64,000 nt of DNA from Paractinoplanes pyxinae. Its GTDB lineage: Bacteria > Actinomycetota > Actinomycetes > Mycobacteriales > Micromonosporaceae. Under the pieces are notes generated by a model that did no database searches, had not been told where the DNA came from, and saw only the letters and a program-made list of their open reading frames with translations. The stretch spans positions 62,001-126,000 of the forward strand of contig NZ_JAPNTZ010000017.1 in assembly GCF_026626335.1 (NCBI RefSeq), given 5' to 3'. A program made the position numbers and the translations under genes. Below are positions 41,584-49,576 of this stretch, in pieces (positions within the stretch are counted from its first letter, which is position 1; each line of letters starts with the position of its first letter).

Positions 41584-41654
41584 GCGGGTGTAGTTCAATG
41601 GCAGAACATCAGCTTCCCAAGCTGACAGTGCGGGTTCGATTCCCGTCACCCGCT
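41584..41654 (+). tRNA. tRNA-Gly (anticodon CCC)
   Basis: The 71-nt gene folds into a full cloverleaf: acceptor arm GCGGGTG/CACCCGC, D-arm with TAGTTCAATGGCAGAAC, anticodon stem TCAGC/GCTGA with loop TTCCCAA (anticodon CCC, reading GGG), and T-arm GCGGG-TTCGATT-CCCGT. The discriminator base is T and no CCA is encoded. The downstream side of this gene is a gene-poor strip with repeats and a gene relic, so it may have served as an insertion target. Confidence 0.95.
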
Positions 41655-41663
41655 CGTCGGTGA

Positions 41664-41699
41664 GAGGCCCGTGTTCGCGGAAAGCGCGAACCGGGCCTC
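41664..41699 (+). terminator. Terminator hairpin of the tRNA-Gly gene
   Basis: GAGGCCCG-t-GTTCGCG pairs with CGCGAAC-CGGGCCTC through 15 bp with a single bulged T and a 5-nt loop. It begins 9 nt after the tRNA 3' end. Confidence 0.8.
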
Positions 41700-41790
41700 C
41701 TCGCATTCTCACCTGGGGGCCGAGCCCCCAGACCCCACGGTGCGGTGGGCGCGGTCGGCGCGTCGGCGTCGGGGATCGTTTGGGTTTCAC

Positions 41791-41990
41791 GGCTCGGCTG
41801 CGCCATTGCGGATGGCGGTGGCTGGGGCCGTTAGCTCGGCTGCGCCGTCGCTGGTTGCGGTGGGTGGGTGGAGGCCGGCTCGGCTGCGCCATCGTGGGTT
41901 GCAGTGGAGCGGTGAAGGCCGGCTCGGCTGCGCCATCGTGGGTTGCTGTGAAGGGGTGAGGGCCGGCTCGGCTGCGCCATCGTGGGCAGC
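41791..41990 (+). repeat. Tandem repeat, five imperfect copies of about 44 bp
   Basis: Units begin at 41791, 41833, 41877, 41921 and 41965, each with the core GGCTCGGCTGCGCCATCGTG or a close variant. Copies 3 and 4 are nearly identical through GGTTGC and end with a GGTGA(A/G)GGCC boundary. Spacing is 42-44 bp. There is no spacer diversity, so it is not a CRISPR array. Confidence 0.85.
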
Positions 41991-42178
41991 AGACCGAGTG
42001 GGTACGGCCGACTTCTGCTGTGTTGCCGCAAGGAACAGTCCGTGGGCGACGTTCTCAAATTTGTTTCGCGGTTACGGGAAGTGGACTTGGGGCTACGCCG
42101 GCCTTGAGTGCGTCACCGCGGGGGCGACCGAAGTGGGCTCGACTTCGCTACGCCACCGCAGGGAGCGGGCAACGGGTG

Positions 42179-42286
42179 ATGCTCGACTTCGGCGGCGCCG
42201 ACCCGCTGACCGGGCTTGGCAACCGGGCCATGCTGCGCGAACGGCTCAGCGACGCGCTGGTCCGGCGGCTCGCTCTTGGTGGTTAA
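42179..42286 (+). pseudogene. Remnant of a GGDEF-domain gene
   Basis: The 35-codon frame MLDFGGADPLTGLGNRAMLR-ERLSDAL carries the very characteristic start of a GGDEF (diguanylate cyclase) domain, DPLTGLxNRxxLxxRL. It stops after about 30 residues, long before the active site. No further GGDEF sequence is found downstream in any frame I read. It looks like the torn edge of a c-di-GMP gene left by a deletion or rearrangement next to the tRNA. Confidence 0.6.
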
Positions 42287-42484
42287 CGCGGCGCGTTTGC
42301 GCTTGGGGGGTGTGGGGGTGCTTGAGACTGGAATTAGCGGCGGCCGGGGTGGTGGTGTCGCGATCGTGACATTGGAGGGTGAGCTGAGGTTTGGTCACGC
42401 TAATAAAGTGCGTCTGAGTTTTCCCTCGGCGTTGGGGACCGCCGGTCGTTGAACTGGGCACCATCGGAGTGGAGTCGTTTAGCG

Positions 42485-43492
42485 GTGTACCAAAGGGATA
42501 TTTACGACGAGCGTTACCTGGGGTCGGGCTATGACGAGCGGTCGGCGATCCGGGTGCTCACGGCTGAGTCCGTTGCCTTGCGAGAAGCGGTTGGGCGCGC
42601 CCTTGAATCGCTTTCGGAGCGGAACGTTCTTTCGGTGCTCGATTTCGCTTACGGCACGGGGCGGGTCACCAACGAGTTCGCGCTCGCCTATCCCACCGGC
42701 CCGGTCGAAGGGTGCCACGATCTGCGGGTCGTCGCGTATGACGTCTCGGCCGTAGGGCTGAAAAAGGCCGCCACGGCGCTCGTCAAGCTGCACGGCTTCG
42801 ACGTGGACGCCCCCTTCACCTTCGAACCGGACGCGGCGGAGGTCTACGTCGCCGGCTCTGTCGCGCGGCTTACCAAAGGCGTCACCGTCACCGTGGTCTT
42901 CGTTCACGGCAGTGAGGATGCTTCGCCTGACGTCGTGCGGAAAGTTCTCACCGCAGCCAACGACGACGAATCGTTTGCCGTGACCACCTCGTGGTACAGC
43001 GGCATCGCTCACATCCCGACCGCGGCCCGTCGGGAGGAGTTCTTCCGCATGCTCGGCGAAGTCACCGATGCGCGAGGCGAACTGCTGGTGGCTCCCTCTG
43101 TCTCGGGTGATCTGGTTGAGCTTCAGGCCCAATGGCTGGAACGGTTGAAGACAGGCGACGTCGGCGACCACCCGATCGAGCAGGCCGGCGACGTGATTTA
43201 CGAGACCGAGCTGGGGCAACGGAACTTCTACCACGTGTTCGGTCCGGATCTCTTCGATCTTCTGCAGGCCACGTGCAGCCCCGGCCAGCGATGCTGGCTC
43301 GAGGCCATCCGCATGCCGGACGAAGAGTTCTCCTCCCGAGCGGCGGAGGCCGACAACTTTCGCCGGGTACGAGACTTCAATGCCCGGCTTGGTCGTCAGC
43401 CATGGCAGCCGGAGGACTATCGCCAGGTGCACACGGCGCTGGCGGTTCGGAGTGGACATCCGGGCGACGCTGAGCGGGAACCGGAGAACTGA
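42485..43492 (+). CDS. Class I SAM-dependent methyltransferase-like protein
   Basis: This protein of about 335 aa has an N-terminal helical part rich in Tyr/Asp/Arg (YQRDIYDERYLGSGYDERSAIRVL). A Rossmann-type methyltransferase core follows, with motif I VLDFAYGTGRVTNEFA and acidic-loop strand RVVAYDVSAVGLKKAA, then a C-terminal extension. The substrate is unknown. Codons end in A or T far more often than in neighbours (runs such as CTT, GTT, TCG, GAT), a sign of possible horizontal origin. GTG 42485 is chosen because GGAGTGGAG lies upstream; TTG 42449 is an alternative. The 3' end overlaps the convergent membrane-protein gene by 116 bp, an unusually long tail-to-tail overlap. Confidence 0.65.
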   Translation: MYQRDIYDERYLGSGYDERSAIRVLTAESVALREAVGRALESLSERNVLSVLDFAYGTGRVTNEFALAYPTGPVEGCHDLRVVAYDVSAVGLKKAATALVKLHGFDVDAPFTFEPDAAEVYVAGSVARLTKGVTVTVVFVHGSEDASPDVVRKVLTAANDDESFAVTTSWYSGIAHIPTAARREEFFRMLGEVTDARGELLVAPSVSGDLVELQAQWLERLKTGDVGDHPIEQAGDVIYETELGQRNFYHVFGPDLFDLLQATCSPGQRCWLEAIRMPDEEFSSRAAEADNFRRVRDFNARLGRQPWQPEDYRQVHTALAVRSGHPGDAEREPEN

Positions 43493-44288
43493 GCGGCGCG
43501 GGCGGGGCCGGCAGAGGCCGCAAGGACACTATTGACGTGGCCAGGATCTGATCCTGATGAACCTCCACCCGGAACAGGCATTCGAAGTTGCCGAGGCCGA
43601 CGCAACGTTTCTGGAAGTCCGGGTCGAGCGGAAGACGAGCCGCCGCCCACGTGCCGTAGCCGTATACGCCAGCCATGACGACCAAGGTGCGGTCCGGCGC
43701 AAACGGGTTCTGCCCCCTGATCAACAATCCGTAATCGGCGCGAAGCCCGCGGCCGTCCACCACGCCGTTCGGATCGACGAGACCGGACCAGCCGGGGCCG
43801 GCGTCGGCCAAGGCGCTGCCCTGCATCCCGTCCCACTCCGCGCCATACGTCTCGCCGGTGTCTCGGTCGACAATGGTCATGGCATCCACGTCGACCCGGA
43901 ACCCGCTCCCAATTCTTTCGAAGACCCTCGACGTCAGGCTGTTCACCTCGTCCAGACCCAGAAGGATGAGGTTCTCCAACTGCTGGCCGTCGGAGACGTG
44001 CGAGGCGTACACGATCTTGAATGAGGAACCGAGCCGGCCGAGGGTGGTGGCCAGTTCATGAACCGCATGGCTGTCACCGGCACCGACGAAGCCGGACGGT
44101 TCCAGGTGGTTCAGCCGCGAGAACGTGCCGATGAACAGGTACGTCCGGCCGCGCAGCATCTTCCGGCCCCAGAACGCGCGCCCGCGCCACGAGCGGATGT
44201 AGCCGAGCAGGCCTCGAGCACAGACACCGGCGACGAACACGATGACGGCCGCGACGATGTTGATCAGAAGATCCTGGAAGCTGTCCAT
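43377..44288 (-). CDS. Membrane-anchored uncharacterised protein (NPFAPxR/GYGT motif family)
   Basis: This 303-aa protein has one N-terminal membrane helix (LLINIVAAVIVFVAGVCARGLLG), then an Arg-rich juxtamembrane segment, then a soluble alpha/beta domain of about 200 residues facing the cytoplasm. Notable strands are TYLFIGTFSRLNHLE, ENLILLGLDEVNSLTSRVF and YGLLIRGQNPFAPDRTLVVMAGVYGYGTWAAARL. The order membrane helix, LLGxxxxNxxTR-like motif and NPFAPxRxVVxxAGxxxxG recalls a widespread unnamed actinobacterial family that I know only by pattern. The Pro-rich C-terminal tail lies in the overlap with the methyltransferase-like gene. ATG 44288 has AGGGGTGA upstream. Nucleotide-like ligand sensing is a guess from the fold pattern. 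Confidence 0.6.
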   Translation of the reverse strand: MDSFQDLLINIVAAVIVFVAGVCARGLLGYIRSWRGRAFWGRKMLRGRTYLFIGTFSRLNHLEPSGFVGAGDSHAVHELATTLGRLGSSFKIVYASHVSDGQQLENLILLGLDEVNSLTSRVFERIGSGFRVDVDAMTIVDRDTGETYGAEWDGMQGSALADAGPGWSGLVDPNGVVDGRGLRADYGLLIRGQNPFAPDRTLVVMAGVYGYGTWAAARLPLDPDFQKRCVGLGNFECLFRVEVHQDQILATSIVSLRPLPAPPAPLSSPVPAQRRPDVHSEPPAPCAPGDSPPAAMADDQAGH

Positions 44289-44373
44289 CGCGTCACCCCT
44301 GCACGAAAAGTAATTGCAAGGTAACCAGAAGTGCCTTCCAGTTTTCTCCGGCGACTCTTCCTGGGACGCACGG

Positions 44374-44874
44374 CTAGGCGCCGCGGGCGGAGCCGATGAT
44401 CACGATGGTCAGGTTGGGCCAGCCGTTGCGGGGCTCGGTTGGCGGGGGTGGGCGCATCATGGTCAGGCGGACTTCGCGGGGCCACCAGCGGGTTGGTTCG
44501 CGCCAGGTGCATTCGAGGGTTCGGGCCTCGGGATTGTCGGCGCAGTTGCCGACCTCGGGCCAGTGGTCGAGTTGGGTGGCGACCAGCTTTCGGGACTGCA
44601 GCCACGGCGAGTTCGGCGGCAGCGCGTACGTGCGGACGGTGGCCGGGCCGCGGTCGTTGCGCAGGGCCAGGGCGACCAGGGTGGCTCGGTTGTCGACCAC
44701 CGTCTCGTACTGCTCGCCCTCGGGAAGCTGGGTGGTCGCGCCGCCCGGCGGGAGCACCGGGTGGGCTGTGCCGGCGGCGTTCCACCGTACGAAGGCAAGC
44801 GCACCCAGGGTGACGGCGGCGACCAGCAGAAGTCCCGCCAAGGCGGCGCCCAGACGCCGTCGACCGATCCGCAC
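44374..44874 (-). CDS. Membrane-anchored or secreted hypothetical protein, 166 aa
   Basis: A basic start (MRIGRRRLG) and one hydrophobic helix (AALAGLLLVAAVTLGALAFV) mark a signal anchor. The exported part of about 130 residues contains two Cys (GNCADNPEARTLECTW) likely to form a disulfide, several Trp residues, and the strand pattern YETVVDNRATLVALALRND. I do not recognise the family. The start is GTG 44874, divergent from the XRE regulator 77 bp away, which could control it. Confidence 0.6.
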   Translation of the reverse strand: MRIGRRRLGAALAGLLLVAAVTLGALAFVRWNAAGTAHPVLPPGGATTQLPEGEQYETVVDNRATLVALALRNDRGPATVRTYALPPNSPWLQSRKLVATQLDHWPEVGNCADNPEARTLECTWREPTRWWPREVRLTMMRPPPPTEPRNGWPNLTIVIIGSARGA

Positions 44875-44951
44875 GAACCGGAGTGTAGGGAACCCGCACC
44901 ACTGGTACAGGCATGGACCACACGCCGTGGCGGCGGGGATAGCGTCGGGGC

Positions 44952-46148
44952 ATGAGGGCGCGACGCGGTGAGCCTGAGGTGGGGGAACGGATCCGGGCCC
45001 GGCGGCTGCTGCGGGGGTGGAGTGTCCGGTATGCGGCCAGCCGGGCCGGGATTTCGCACGCCACCTGGAGCCGGATCGAACGGGGGCTGCAGGCGGCCGA
45101 CAACCGGTTCATGCTGGCGGACATCGCGGGTGCGTTGGAGTGCGCGCCGGCCGATCTGACCGAGACCGGGATGCCGGCGCACGAACCTCAGGTGAATGTG
45201 CTGGGGCTGCGGCGGGCGTTGATCGACATTGATCTCGGGGAACCACCCGCCGGTGGGGCGCCGACGATCGCTGAGCTGGGACGCAGCGTCGCGCTGGCCG
45301 ACGCGTTGCATCAACGGTGTGACTATGCCGGTGCGGCGCGGCTGCTTCCTGGGCTGCTGCGTGACCTGCACACCGAGACGGCCGGGCCCGATCACGTTGA
45401 GGCATTGCGGCTGTTGTGCGACGCGACATCCATCGCCGCTTCGGTGCTGCGCAGCCTCGGACATCCGGCCGACGCGTGGTTGAGCGCGGAACGCTGCCGG
45501 GACGCGGCCGAGGCCGTGGGTGACCCGGTGTTGCGAGGGCATGCCGCGTACGCGATGGCCCGAGCCGCCATAGCCTGCGGGTCGCCGCAACGGGGACAGA
45601 CGCTGGCCGAACGAGCCGTGGATGATCTCGGTCCCCACCTGGGCCGGGCCGGCGGGCCGGAGGTGCTGGGCTCGCTGTACCTGGTCGCAGCCCTGGCCGG
45701 CCGGTGCCGCCGGCGCCTCGACGACAGCCGGGACTGGCTGACCGAGGCCGCGAGCCTGGCCCGCCGCACCGGTGAGACCAACACGATGGGCATGTTCTTC
45801 GGTCCCACCAACGTGGACATCTGGCGCATGAGCATCGAGGTCGACGACGGCGACCCGGTCCGCGTGGTCGAGATCGCCCGGCGCACCGACCCCGCGGCGA
45901 TCGAGGCCGGCGTACGCCAGGTCTTTTACTACGCCGACACGGCCCGCGCCCTGACCCGCCTCGGTGGCCGCGACCGCGAGGCCATCCGCTTCCTGCTCAC
46001 CGCGGAACGGATCGCACCCCAACACGTACGCACGTCGGACGAACTCACCGAAACCGTCAAGCTGCTGCTGGACCGCTCCCGCCGCCAAGCCGGCGGCACC
46101 GAACTACGCGCCCTCTCCGAACGGATGCTCCTCAGCCGATCTGGATGA
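44952..46148 (+). CDS. XRE-family regulator with TPR-like C-terminal region
   Basis: This 398-aa protein has an N-terminal Cro/CI-type helix-turn-helix (GERIRARRLLRGWSVRYAASRAGISHATWSRIERG, residues 10-48). A long helical region follows with tetratricopeptide-like repeats (about 105-370: ALADALHQRCDYAGAARLLPGLL, DAWLSAERCRDAAEAVGDP, YYADTARALTRLG). This architecture is abundant in Streptomyces and Actinoplanes; the repeats bind a peptide or protein signal that changes DNA binding. Targets are probably adjacent, either the divergent exported protein or the downstream LamG protein. The 3' end overlaps the convergent LamG gene by 17 bp. Confidence 0.82.
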   Translation: MRARRGEPEVGERIRARRLLRGWSVRYAASRAGISHATWSRIERGLQAADNRFMLADIAGALECAPADLTETGMPAHEPQVNVLGLRRALIDIDLGEPPAGGAPTIAELGRSVALADALHQRCDYAGAARLLPGLLRDLHTETAGPDHVEALRLLCDATSIAASVLRSLGHPADAWLSAERCRDAAEAVGDPVLRGHAAYAMARAAIACGSPQRGQTLAERAVDDLGPHLGRAGGPEVLGSLYLVAALAGRCRRRLDDSRDWLTEAASLARRTGETNTMGMFFGPTNVDIWRMSIEVDDGDPVRVVEIARRTDPAAIEAGVRQVFYYADTARALTRLGGRDREAIRFLLTAERIAPQHVRTSDELTETVKLLLDRSRRQAGGTELRALSERMLLSRSG

Positions 46149-47001
46149 AGACGTTGTCTATTTCGCCGGCGAACTGGTCGTTGGATTTGCTGGTGCCCTT
46201 GCCGCCGACGCGCAGTGGTTCGGCGTTGGCGATCGAGAGAGAGGCGGGTACGGGGACCGTCGCGGCGGGGACGTCGTCGATGGTCAGGGTCAGTTTGTCG
46301 CCGGCCCGGACGCATTCCAGTTTGTGCCAGCGGCCGTCGGCCACGTTGGTGGCGGGCTCGGCCCGATAGATGGCGCCATCCCCGGCCAGTACGCAGCTCG
46401 GGTGGCCCTGGCGGTGGTCGACCTGCAGCTTGTACTGGCTGATCCGGCCGACCGAGTAGCCCTTCTGCACGACGTTGGCGCCGTCGGAGAGGTCGGCCGC
46501 GGTCATGCGGACCGCCGCCCCGTACCGCAGGCGTTTTGTTCCGGGGTTGAGGGTGTCGTCGCGGTCGCCTTCGAGGATCGCCCGGGGGCAGTCCCGTTCG
46601 CGGGCCAGGCGGCAGCGGTCGGGGTAGGCAAGGGCAAGACCCGACCCTTGCCGTACGAGTTTCAGCGCGCCACCGTTCTGTCCGAGTGGCCGCAGCTCGT
46701 GGCCCCCGAGGTGGTCGGTGATCGGACGGCCGACGCCCCCGTCGAAGGTGTACCGCACCGTCACCGGACCGGCGGCGATCTTGACGCGGCCCGGCGGCGT
46801 GGGGGTCGTCGTGGCGTCCGGTTCCTGAATGGGCAGCAGGCCGGCCAGCGCCCCGGCGACGCGCTGGACCGGATCCGCCGGTGAGGCGGCCGGCCGCCCG
46901 ACCGCGAAGGCCGGCGGCGACGAGGGTCGCTGCGCGTGAACGGCCAGGCCGATGAGAACCGATGCCCCGACCGAAGCCACGAACCAACGTTTGCGAGACA
47001 T
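46132..47001 (-). CDS. Secreted LamG/concanavalin-like domain protein
   Basis: This is a 289-aa protein. A signal peptide (KRWFVASVGASVLIGLAVHA) precedes a Pro/Thr/Ala-rich linker up to about residue 75. A single jelly-roll domain of the laminin-G-like type follows, with VRYTFDGGVGRPITDHLGGHELRP, NVVQKGYSVGRISQYKLQVDHRQGHPSCVLAGDG, DGRWHKLECVRAGDKLTLTIDD and the ending EIDNVFIQIG. Such domains bind sugars or proteins outside the cell. No catalytic module is attached, so this is a probable adhesion or wall-binding protein. Confidence 0.82.
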   Translation of the reverse strand: MSRKRWFVASVGASVLIGLAVHAQRPSSPPAFAVGRPAASPADPVQRVAGALAGLLPIQEPDATTTPTPPGRVKIAAGPVTVRYTFDGGVGRPITDHLGGHELRPLGQNGGALKLVRQGSGLALAYPDRCRLARERDCPRAILEGDRDDTLNPGTKRLRYGAAVRMTAADLSDGANVVQKGYSVGRISQYKLQVDHRQGHPSCVLAGDGAIYRAEPATNVADGRWHKLECVRAGDKLTLTIDDVPAATVPVPASLSIANAEPLRVGGKGTSKSNDQFAGEIDNVFIQIG

Positions 47002-47099
47002 ACAACTATTGTCCGAAATGGTGGACGGGCTATGTCAGTCGGCCCGCCGGACCGTCTGGAAACAACCCGCAGGCGGTCGCCCGACCACCCGAGAAAGAA

Positions 47100-48155
47100 T
47101 CAGCCGACCGACCGGGGCTGGACGGCGGTCGCCGGCAGCACCGGGTGGGCCGGCTCGCCCACCACCGCGTGGATCACGTCGTCCAGGGTGATCACGCCCA
47201 GTGGCCGCCGTCCGTCGCTGACCAGCACGATGTGCAGCCGGTCGCGCCGCATCACCAGCAACAGGTCGGCCAGCGACCGGTCCGGGGCCACCACGGCCAG
47301 GGGCCGGATGATCTCGGGCGGGATCGGCTGGGAGCGGCGCTCCGCGGAGTACCCGAGAATGTCTTTGACGTGCACGAACCCGAGCACCCGCCGCGTCTCG
47401 CGCTGCACGACCGGGAAGCGGGACCGGCCCGTCCGGGTCGCCACCGCCTCGATCGTCGCCGGTGACACGTCGTCCGCGACCGTGGTGACGCTCGACCAGG
47501 GCCGAAGCGTGTCCCGGGCCGTACGCCCGTGCAGTTCGAGCGCCGCGTGGATGCGCGCGTACTGTTCCGTCCCCAGCAGCCCTTCGCTGCGGGCCTGGGT
47601 CACCATGCCCGCCAGCTCCTCGGCCGTGAAGACGGTCTTCACCGAGTCGGTGGCCTCGATCGACCAGATCTTCAGCACCACCCGGGCCGCCCAGCGCATC
47701 GCGTTGAGCAGCGGCTTCGTCGCCGTGCAGAAGGCCAGCATGAACGGGCCGAGCAGGAGCGCCGCCCTTTCCGGCCCGGCCAGCGTGATGTTCTTGGGCA
47801 CCATCTCGCCGATGACCGTGTGCAGGAAGACGACGATGCTCAGGGCCAGCACGAACGCCACCGGATGGACCGCGTTCTCGGGCAGGCCGAGCGCGTGGAA
47901 AGGCCCCTCGAGCAGGTGGGCCAGCGCCGGTTCGGCCAGGGCGCCCAGACCCAGCGAGCAGACGGTGATGCCGAGCTGAGCGCCCGCGATCATCAGCGGG
48001 ATCTGGCTCATGGCCGACAGCGCCCACCGGGCCCGTTTGCTGCTCGCAGCGAGCGGTTCCAGCGCCGTACGCCGGGACGCGATCAGCGCGAACTCGCCCC
48101 CCACGAACAACCCGTTGCCGACCAGCAGCAGGACCGTGACCAGCAGCTCAGTCAT
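47100..48155 (-). CDS. CNNM/CBS-domain membrane protein (hemolysin-C/CorC family, short form)
   Basis: This 351-aa protein has an N-terminal DUF21/CNNM transmembrane domain (four helices, about 1-150, with GEFALIASRR and HTVIGEMVPKNITLAGPE). Two cytoplasmic CBS domains follow (about 205-330, ending LGVITLDDVIHAVVG). It lacks the C-terminal CorC_HlyC domain present in its neighbour. Proteins of this family transport Mg2+ or related cations, with CBS domains sensing adenine nucleotides. Translation is coupled to the upstream paralogue through an 8-nt overlap. Confidence 0.88.
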   Translation of the reverse strand: MTELLVTVLLLVGNGLFVGGEFALIASRRTALEPLAASSKRARWALSAMSQIPLMIAGAQLGITVCSLGLGALAEPALAHLLEGPFHALGLPENAVHPVAFVLALSIVVFLHTVIGEMVPKNITLAGPERAALLLGPFMLAFCTATKPLLNAMRWAARVVLKIWSIEATDSVKTVFTAEELAGMVTQARSEGLLGTEQYARIHAALELHGRTARDTLRPWSSVTTVADDVSPATIEAVATRTGRSRFPVVQRETRRVLGFVHVKDILGYSAERRSQPIPPEIIRPLAVVAPDRSLADLLLVMRRDRLHIVLVSDGRRPLGVITLDDVIHAVVGEPAHPVLPATAVQPRSVG

Positions 48156-49476
48156 CGTCCGGCTCCAGCGAAGACGGGGCGACCACGCGCACTTGTTCGA
48201 TGCGGTGCCGGTCGACGGCTGTGACGGTGAACTTCCACCCCTCGGTCTCGTACGACTCGCCGACCGCCGGGATGTGCCCCATCCGGGCCAGCAGGAAGCC
48301 GGCCAGCGTCTCGTACGGGCCCTCGGGCAGCACGAAGCCGGTCTGCTCGGCGAGTTCGTCCTCCCGCAGCAACCCGTCGACCAGCCCGTCGGGCGCCGTG
48401 AGCTCCTGAGTCAGTGTGTGGGCGGGCTCGACGTCGTACTCGTCGGCGATCTCACCGACCAGTTCCTCGATCAGGTCTTCGGCGGTGACGACGCCGTCGG
48501 TGCCGCCGTACTCGTCGACCACGATGGCCAGGTCGGCGTCGGCCTCGCGCAACGCCGCCAGCACCTTGTCCAGGGCCAGGCTCTCGGGCACGTACACGGG
48601 CTCCCGCGCGATCGTCGACACCTGGGTCGTGGCCCGGCGTTCGGGCGGCACGCCCAGCGCGTCGGGCACGCCGACCACGCCGATGACCAGGTCGATCGTG
48701 TTCTCGTAGACGGGGAAGCGGGTGTGCCCGGTCTCGCGGGCGACCGAGATCAGCTCGGCCACGCTGGCGGTCGTCTTGAGCCCGACCACGTCGACGCGTG
48801 GGGTCATCGCCTTGGCGGCGCGCTTCTCGCCGAAGCGGATCGTGCGCCGCAGCAGGGTGGCCGTCTCGGCTGGCAGCGCGCCGGCCCGGGCGCTGATCGC
48901 GGCCAGCAGACCCAACTCTTCCGGCGAGCGGGCGCTGGCCAGCTCTTCCTGCGGTTCGATGCCGATGCGGCGGACCAGCCAGTTGGCCGACCCGTTGAGG
49001 CCGCCGATGACCCATTTGAAGGCTTTCGAGAACGTACGCAGGGGAGCCGCGGTCAGCAGCGCGGCCCGCATCGGCCGGGCCAGGGCCGCGTTCTTGGGCA
49101 CCAGCTCGCCGAAGAGCATCGAGAGCAGGGTGGCCACGACCAGCGCGATGGCGTGGGTGATGCCGTCGGTGGCGTCCCCGGCGATCGGCTCGACCAGCGG
49201 CTCGAAAAGCTTGGAGAGCGCGGGCTCGGCCAGGTAGCCGGTGAGCAGCGCGGTCAGCGTGATGCCGAGCTGGGTGCCGGAGAGCTGGAACGACAGCTCG
49301 TGCAGGGCGTGCTCGACCGTACGGGCGCGGCGCTCGCCTGTCCGCGCGCGAGAGGCAATCTCGGCCCGGTCGACGGTGACGAGCCCGAACTCGGCGGCCA
49401 CGAAGAACGCGTTGCCCGCCGTGAGCAGCGCGAACGCCGCCAACGGGAGCACCGCGGTCAGGAACAGGCCGTCCAT
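48148..49476 (-). CDS. CNNM/CBS/CorC-domain membrane protein (long form)
   Basis: This 442-aa protein has a CNNM transmembrane domain (about 1-175; FFVAAEFGLVTVDRAEI, MLFGELVPKNAALARP), a CBS pair (about 210-335; AKAMTPRVDVVGLKTT, IVVDEYGGTDGVVTAEDLIEELVGEI) and a C-terminal CorC_HlyC transporter-associated domain (WKFTVTAVDRHRIEQVRVV). It probably exports or regulates Mg2+/Co2+. The two adjacent paralogues, one with and one without the CorC domain, may form heterodimers. First gene of the two-gene unit; divergent from the GPP34 gene. Confidence 0.9.
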   Translation of the reverse strand: MDGLFLTAVLPLAAFALLTAGNAFFVAAEFGLVTVDRAEIASRARTGERRARTVEHALHELSFQLSGTQLGITLTALLTGYLAEPALSKLFEPLVEPIAGDATDGITHAIALVVATLLSMLFGELVPKNAALARPMRAALLTAAPLRTFSKAFKWVIGGLNGSANWLVRRIGIEPQEELASARSPEELGLLAAISARAGALPAETATLLRRTIRFGEKRAAKAMTPRVDVVGLKTTASVAELISVARETGHTRFPVYENTIDLVIGVVGVPDALGVPPERRATTQVSTIAREPVYVPESLALDKVLAALREADADLAIVVDEYGGTDGVVTAEDLIEELVGEIADEYDVEPAHTLTQELTAPDGLVDGLLREDELAEQTGFVLPEGPYETLAGFLLARMGHIPAVGESYETEGWKFTVTAVDRHRIEQVRVVAPSSLEPDDD

Positions 49477-49576
49477 GATCGGTTCACCTCGGTCTCATTG
49501 TGCCGGAACCGGGCGAGTCCGGCGTGCCCACCCGAGGTGAGGATTGGCACGCCGGAAATCTGGATACCGTCAGGGT

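Larger units (their letters stand above)
41700..42484. other. Gene-poor strip downstream of tRNA-Gly
   Basis: No intact gene is convincing in this stretch of nearly 800 bp. It contains the 44-bp tandem repeats at 41791-41990, degenerate repeat-like sequence at about 42080-42175, and the GGDEF remnant at 42179-42286. The segment 42290-42480 is T/A-richer than the surroundings. Reading frames that cross it have erratic codon use and no domain. Confidence 0.6.

Noticed and set aside
41791..41990. Repeats considered as a CRISPR array
   Set aside because: The unit repeats head to tail with no unique spacers, copies diverge, and no cas genes are near.
41671..42369. 232-codon frame across the tandem repeats
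   Set aside because: Composition is dictated by the repeats, codon use is erratic, and it crosses the tRNA terminator region; the only protein-like part is the GGDEF relic in another frame.
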